From Ophiostoma sp. CBS 140.51 (taxonomy: Eukaryota; Ascomycota; Sordariomycetes; Ophiostomatales; Ophiostomataceae), in the NCBI GenBank assembly GCA_029298735.1, contig JANSLP010000004.1, forward strand, positions 124,001 to 188,000: a stretch of 64,000 nt of DNA. The letters run 5' to 3'. Below are positions 59,351 through 64,000 of the stretch, piece by piece (within the stretch, counting starts at the first letter, position 1; each line of letters opens with the position of its first letter). The translations under genes were made by a program, and so were the position numbers. A model generated the notes under the pieces. That model made no database searches. It saw only the letters and a program-made list of their open reading frames with translations, and had not been told where the DNA came from.

Positions 59351-61697
59351 AGCGGGCGTTGGCCAGCGAGCGCTCTATGATGTGCAGCCGGTGTTGTACA
59401 ACACACCCCTCTTACACACATACACTTTTCTTTACTTCCTTCTTTCCCCCCTCCCCCCCCCTTTTTTTTTACAACGACAGACGATGGGATGAACGGGGAG
59501 GAGGAGTTTTGAGCAGATGAATAAGGCGAACTGGGATGGAAAGGAGGAACAAAAATTCACGGGATGTCAAAGGTGTTCAAAAACCATTAGGAGTTTTTCT
59601 GTTTTCTTTCATTTTATTGTCCACTTTTACGTATCATCATCCTGCCTCTATTGTTTTGATTTTGGACAGGTTCTTTCTTTTTCGGAACTCAGCGGGGCGT
59701 TGGCTGCCTCCTTTATTCTCTTTTTTACTCATTTTTACATCTTTGGCTCTTGTCTTTACTATCTATCTATTCGTTTTTGTCGCCCTTATTGGGACCTATT
59801 TCCCTTTACTTGTATCATGCTTGCCTTGTTATGAACCGTCAAGAAACTGCACTCTCACGAACTGCTCTCTTGTGTCTACATCTGCTGTTCTAATGTCTCT
59901 TTGTACCATCTTTTGTCCTTTTTTACTTTCTTGGCCTGTGTTTGTTTGTGTCAGAATTCTATATCAAATAAGATAACTATAGGGACAAATCCCAAGTGCC
60001 ACTACTGGCGCTTTCTGTCACTCTTCAAACCTCATTCAGCAACTGCACAATATGCCCTCGTCTCTCATTTTACTTGGTTTTCGTTTCACTCTTTTGATTT
60101 TAGCCTCGTGCCGTCCCTTGTTTGTATGCAAGTGCACATACTCCCTACACACACACATGCACATGACACACACCATGGGCAAACGCACCGTGGACAACAC
60201 ACAGTCGGGTCAGAACCCAGAGACCAGGAAACTGTGCCTGCTCTCTCACTCTTGTCTCGTCCCGGTGCAATCTACTGGCGACAAATTCAAGAACAGAGGC
60301 GTTTCTTCCTGATCGTGACAGCCCTTTCCAAAGACCCAAGACCCAACAATGCCCGAAACCCGGGTCGCTGCATTTGTTTCGCGACGTGTTTGTGGTGCAC
60401 AAAATATATACACAACGTGCAGAGAAATATATGACGGCGTCCATACCATTTATTTTGCCTCACGTCGTGTTTCCGTACGACTCGATATGCATGCCATCCC
60501 TACCGTTTTCATCTATTTCACGTCCAGCAGCCTCATTTAAAAAGAAGAGAGGAAGGAGGTGGGTGGCTGTTTCTTTTGTTTGATGGATCAAGCCACCCAC
60601 CATTTTCCTCTTGCCTCAATCACGGCGGTACTACGGCACAAGCCACAGGAACAAGATTGCAAAGGGACAGGAAGTTTGGGGGGGGGGGGCACAATGAACA
60701 ACGACCAGGGGGGTCAGAGCCGAGTCTAGAGATCGAGCGATACGTTGTAATGTCAACGGAGCAAAGTATGCAAGCACTTTCTCGGCTTCTCTCCTAATAC
60801 CCCATTCTTTGTATTTGTGTCTATTTGCCTTCTTTTTCATCTTTCATCTTTGTTAAGTGCCCGGTTCGATGGTACTTTCAATATCAGTGGCAGGGGAGGG
60901 AAGAAGGAGCGGGAGATTGGAGCGCCCACCCCCGGAAACGAGATTACAGCGATGCAACCGGGTGTAACTGTTCTTTCGCCCCTCCTCATCCCTCATCAGC
61001 CAGCCAACTCACTCTCTTCCCACCTTTTTTTGTCGATTAGGTTTTTCTAGCTTCTCCTACTCAGGAGCTCGATTCTCGATTCTGCGGAGTCATTAAAAAG
61101 AATGCTCCGTACGCAAGATCTGCTAGCCCCTACCTAGACTCGGCATTTGGTCTTGTTCCAGGACCCCTTTGGTCATTTTAGCATTTCCACTTTGTGTATT
61201 GTGTAAGTGAGTATGTTGTAGACGATTCCGTCTTCTCCGTCCCCCGTGTCTTGTGTCCTGTTCTTTGGTGAGATGAGACTCGGGACCGGCGTAACTACAC
61301 AAAGAAATATTCCCACAAAAGCGAAATTGCATAGTGTGCCATACCATGGAAAAGGCAAGCTGAAAAGAGCCCACACATGTCAACTGAGTATGAAGAGGTT
61401 GCATCGAGAGTCTTCTATCAAGCTTTCGTATGGAGTATGGTCGTAAACTATCAGACAATGTAATCGATATGGTCAGATTCCCCAACAATCGTCGGTTCAA
61501 GTACCGAGCATTTTGGGTTTTAGCAGTGCGACGTTCTCCATATTTGTTCCTGTTTTCTATTCGCACGAATACGGACGCAGCTCTATTTATGGGATCCTGC
61601 TCGTTACTGTTTGATTACTTCTTTTCTTGTCGTTTGTGATGTAATGAGGAAGCCCACTTTGCTCGGCAAGCCGGATGTAATACTCAAAGACCCCAGG

Positions 61698-61730
<33 letters not shown>

Positions 61731-61740
61731 CGAGGTCGAG
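61698..61740 (+). repeat. (GGTCAA/GGTCGA)n hexanucleotide repeat
   Basis: Five GGTCAA units followed by two GGTCGA variants. Read on the minus strand it encodes an (LeuAsp)n run, but no gene surrounds it. Confidence 0.9.
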
Positions 61741-62149
61741 CAGGGTCAAAGTGCGCCAGCGTGTGATTTCCTCCGATGAACAATGGAGAAGAAGAGGGGA
61801 GGAGTCTTGCCAGAAGACCGGTCGGAATCGTAGCATGTGGGACATACAAGAGAACGATACGACGTGACGTGAAGGCCTCCAACAGAAGGCAAAAACAATG
61901 GCAGGCAGTGATGGTGAATGCCGTCTTGACAGTTGGTTCTGGGTCGTCTGGAGATGCAAGAGATGAACTTGATACAACGGTACCCAGCGAGCCAGGATTG
62001 CCTGGACGCAAGTGGACAGCATTGAGGAAATCAGACAATGGATGGCTGGAAGACGCCGCCGTTGGGCCTCACCGGGTGCTTCTTAACGGTGATTCCCGCT
62101 TGAATAGCTGTTGTTCCATCAATATTCACCCAACGGTTGTTGATCGACT

Positions 62150-62176
62150 GACACCAGACACCAGACACCAGACACC
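62150..62176 (+). repeat. (GACACCA)n heptanucleotide repeat
   Basis: Three perfect GACACCA units and a fourth partial one. Intergenic. Confidence 0.9.
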
Positions 62177-63747
62177 GGACGCATGACAATGAAAGCAGAA
62201 GATACTGGGTAGCAAAGCTTTGTGTATCACAACTGGCGACGGTTGACAACAAAGCGATCAACGCACTGGCTGCCCCTGTCAGCCTGCATGCCGTCGAAGA
62301 AAAGAGACAATACGTTGTAGAAGAAAAGGAAGAAGTAAAGAAGCAAGAGAATAACGGAAAAGTTGTTCTGGAAGGAGGGGCTCAGACTCGCTCAGACTCG
62401 GGGAGCGCGGATGTGCATGACGATTTGCACTGGGATGTGTCTTGCAAGTGCTTGCAGAGTGTGCGAGCGAGCGGAGAAAAAAGAGGATGAGGGGATGGAA
62501 AGGAAGGGAGTATGCAGAAGACGAAAGAAGCCCGCATCGACAGACACTCCGTATGCACTGGCGGGCCCCTTGAAACCACAGGCTCACCAACCCGGGTTCG
62601 GGCAGATCGGCAGTCGTTAGCAGTTCGGCAGGGGTGTCTTGACGTCTTCTCTTTACGTTTTTCTCTTTCTTTTTATTCTCCTCTCTTTTCGTCTCGATTG
62701 TTTTGCCATTCATTATGTCTGCGATTTTATTGTCGTCTTTTTTTTCCTATTATTCTTTTCTCTTCCTTCCCATGTCTCACCTTGACATGCATCCCCTGAT
62801 CGCCCGTCCACCGCCACCACTCCTCGCCCAGCTGGGAAGGTCGTGCAACGGTGGTGTGAAACAATGAAAACTGATGAGAAATAAAATACAAAAAGTCACA
62901 AAGTCTGCTTGAGAATGGTACCAAACCTGCAAAATTAATCAATTTTGTTCCCATCCAGCCAATGGTACCCCGCTGTCCATCTTTTGCTTCCTTTTTCTTC
63001 TGGTTTAATCAACAGACAGCCTGGCTCCTGGCTCCTGGGCCGTCCCAAAGCCAAGTCTATGGTGTGTGTCTGTGTGTCCGTGTGTCTAACTGCCCCCATG
63101 ACCAGGCTCCTGTCATTGTCCGTGTTATCCTCCTCCTCAGATAGTGTTCGTGAAAACCACACTTCATATAATTTGTCATAATGTTACAGACACTGTACGA
63201 TAGACTCATTTTCATTCACCATACTTATATCCAGAGTCAACATATATGAATCCTGCCAGATCGTCACAAGTCAGTCCGATACTCATTGATTGCAGAGTAA
63301 AGTATCTCGAGCTCTCTTCATGGTGGCTTTCATATCAGTTCTGGTGTTTGGTCATGTATTTGTCCGTGTGCTCCTCGATGGAGAAATGAGACTGTAGCAC
63401 ATAACCATGCGTGAGACCCCTCGTGCGAGGAACCAGTCTGTGCAATCTTGGCTCTTTCTATCTCGGGAGATTCGATTCATTTTGGCGATGCATAGGTACG
63501 ACAGACCAACTCAGCTCGTTCACCAGCTAGAGATGCCTCTGTTGACACCAATGTGAGCTTGATATGTTGGAGCTCTATCGACAGAATAGTTGCAACATCT
63601 TTTCTTGTGCAGCCTTATCTCAAGCTGAAGGCTGAGGGTGGTGTAATTTAACTTTCGTTAACACTTTCAAGTGTAAAAAGGTGAGGCCAGCACATATATG
63701 CTCCAGCATTGAGAGTGAAGCTGTCTTGATAACATAGCTAGCATATC

Positions 63748-63981
63748 CTGCCATCTATCAATTGTCGTGTGCCAGCCTTGACGTTGATTGCGGACTTATT
63801 GATAGGTAAGCCGGGATCATCCGCTTCCTGTACCGAAGAAGGGGAAGCTTATTGGAGAGATATCAAAAGATTGTGCATCTATGGTTGCAGGCATGTCTTG
63901 AAGATAAGGAGAACAGATGAAGATGACACTACCGCGCTTGCATTGACTCTGATATGTCTATCTCAGGACCGTGCCCTATGA
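63748..63981 (+). CDS. Possible partial gene fragment at window edge
   Basis: After an in-frame TAG (about 63739) the frame stays open to 63981, reading CRVPALTLIADLLI then, after a good donor-like GTAAGC at 63806, a charged stretch ending DDTTALALTLICLSQDRAL. It might be an internal exon of a gene extending to the right, spliced at that donor. No start codon, no recognised domain; weak evidence only. Confidence 0.15.
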   Translation: MPSINCRVPALTLIADLLIGKPGSSASCTEEGEAYWRDIKRLCIYGCRHVLKIRRTDEDDTTALALTLICLSQDRAL

Positions 63982-64000
63982 TTGCAGCCCTTTATCTCGA

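Larger units (their letters stand above)
59351..64000. other. Intergenic, 4.6 kb at the right end
   Basis: No convincing gene. 59440-60150 is T/C-rich with a C run followed by a T run near 59450, the 3' flank of the exchange-factor gene. A 12-base G run lies at 60678-60689. Two tandem repeats lie at 61698-61740 and 62150-62176, and CTCCGTA words at 61105 and 62547. From about 63180 the sequence becomes more AT-rich, and a 70-codon ORF near 63769 may belong to a gene continuing past the edge. Confidence 0.45.

Overview
The window is nuclear DNA of a filamentous ascomycete. Genes are interrupted by short (about 50-110 nt) GT-AG introns with CTAAC/CTAAT-like branch sites, leaders are CT-rich, and the gene set includes a Zn2Cys6 factor, an AreA/NIT2 GATA regulator, a fungal TERT and an HxB-type molybdenum cofactor sulfurase. 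The protein features look most like Sordariomycetes; I cannot name a genus. Gene models were spliced by hand and checked for intron phase. No similarity search was run, so family names rest on recognised motifs.

Layout, left to right. 0.7-4.5 kb: a Zn2Cys6 transcription factor (+), a short-chain dehydrogenase with a 7-nt microexon (-), and a small divergent ORF interrupted by one TAG (+). 6.2-7.9 kb: an MFS sugar transporter (+) with an in-frame TAG in its first exon and paired CreA-like sites upstream. 8.8-9.8 kb: an uncharacterised acidic protein (-). 11.0-12.2 kb: an NDUFAF6-like mitochondrial complex I assembly factor (-). 13.2-16.8 kb: the global nitrogen regulator AreA/NIT2 (-), with an in-frame 108-nt intron and evidence for a spliced leader. 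16.8-33.9 kb: a stretch of about 17 kb without a credible protein gene. 33.9-36.3 kb: the replication licensing ATPase Cdc6 (-), with two MluI cell-cycle boxes upstream. 37.4-40.2 kb: molybdenum cofactor sulfurase (+), divergent from cdc6. 40.9-42.9 kb: an MBOAT/wax-synthase-like membrane acyltransferase (+), convergent with 43.1-47.1 kb telomerase reverse transcriptase (-, seven exons). 51.5-59.4 kb: a 2,585-aa DH-BAR-SH3 Rho/Cdc42 exchange factor (+). 59.4-64.0 kb: low-complexity intergenic DNA and a possible gene fragment at the right edge.

These are mostly single-function housekeeping and regulatory genes, not a cluster. One functional thread is nitrogen metabolism: AreA/NIT2 activates nitrate and purine use, and the Mo-cofactor sulfurase matures xanthine dehydrogenase for purine use. 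Cdc6 and TERT both serve chromosome replication. The linkage may be accidental.

The most unusual signal is that two neighbouring plus-strand genes each carry a single in-frame TAG where the frame otherwise stays open. TAG is the codon that fungal sexual-stage A-to-I mRNA editing turns into TGG (Trp), so conditional repair by editing is a testable alternative to two nonsense alleles or base-call errors.
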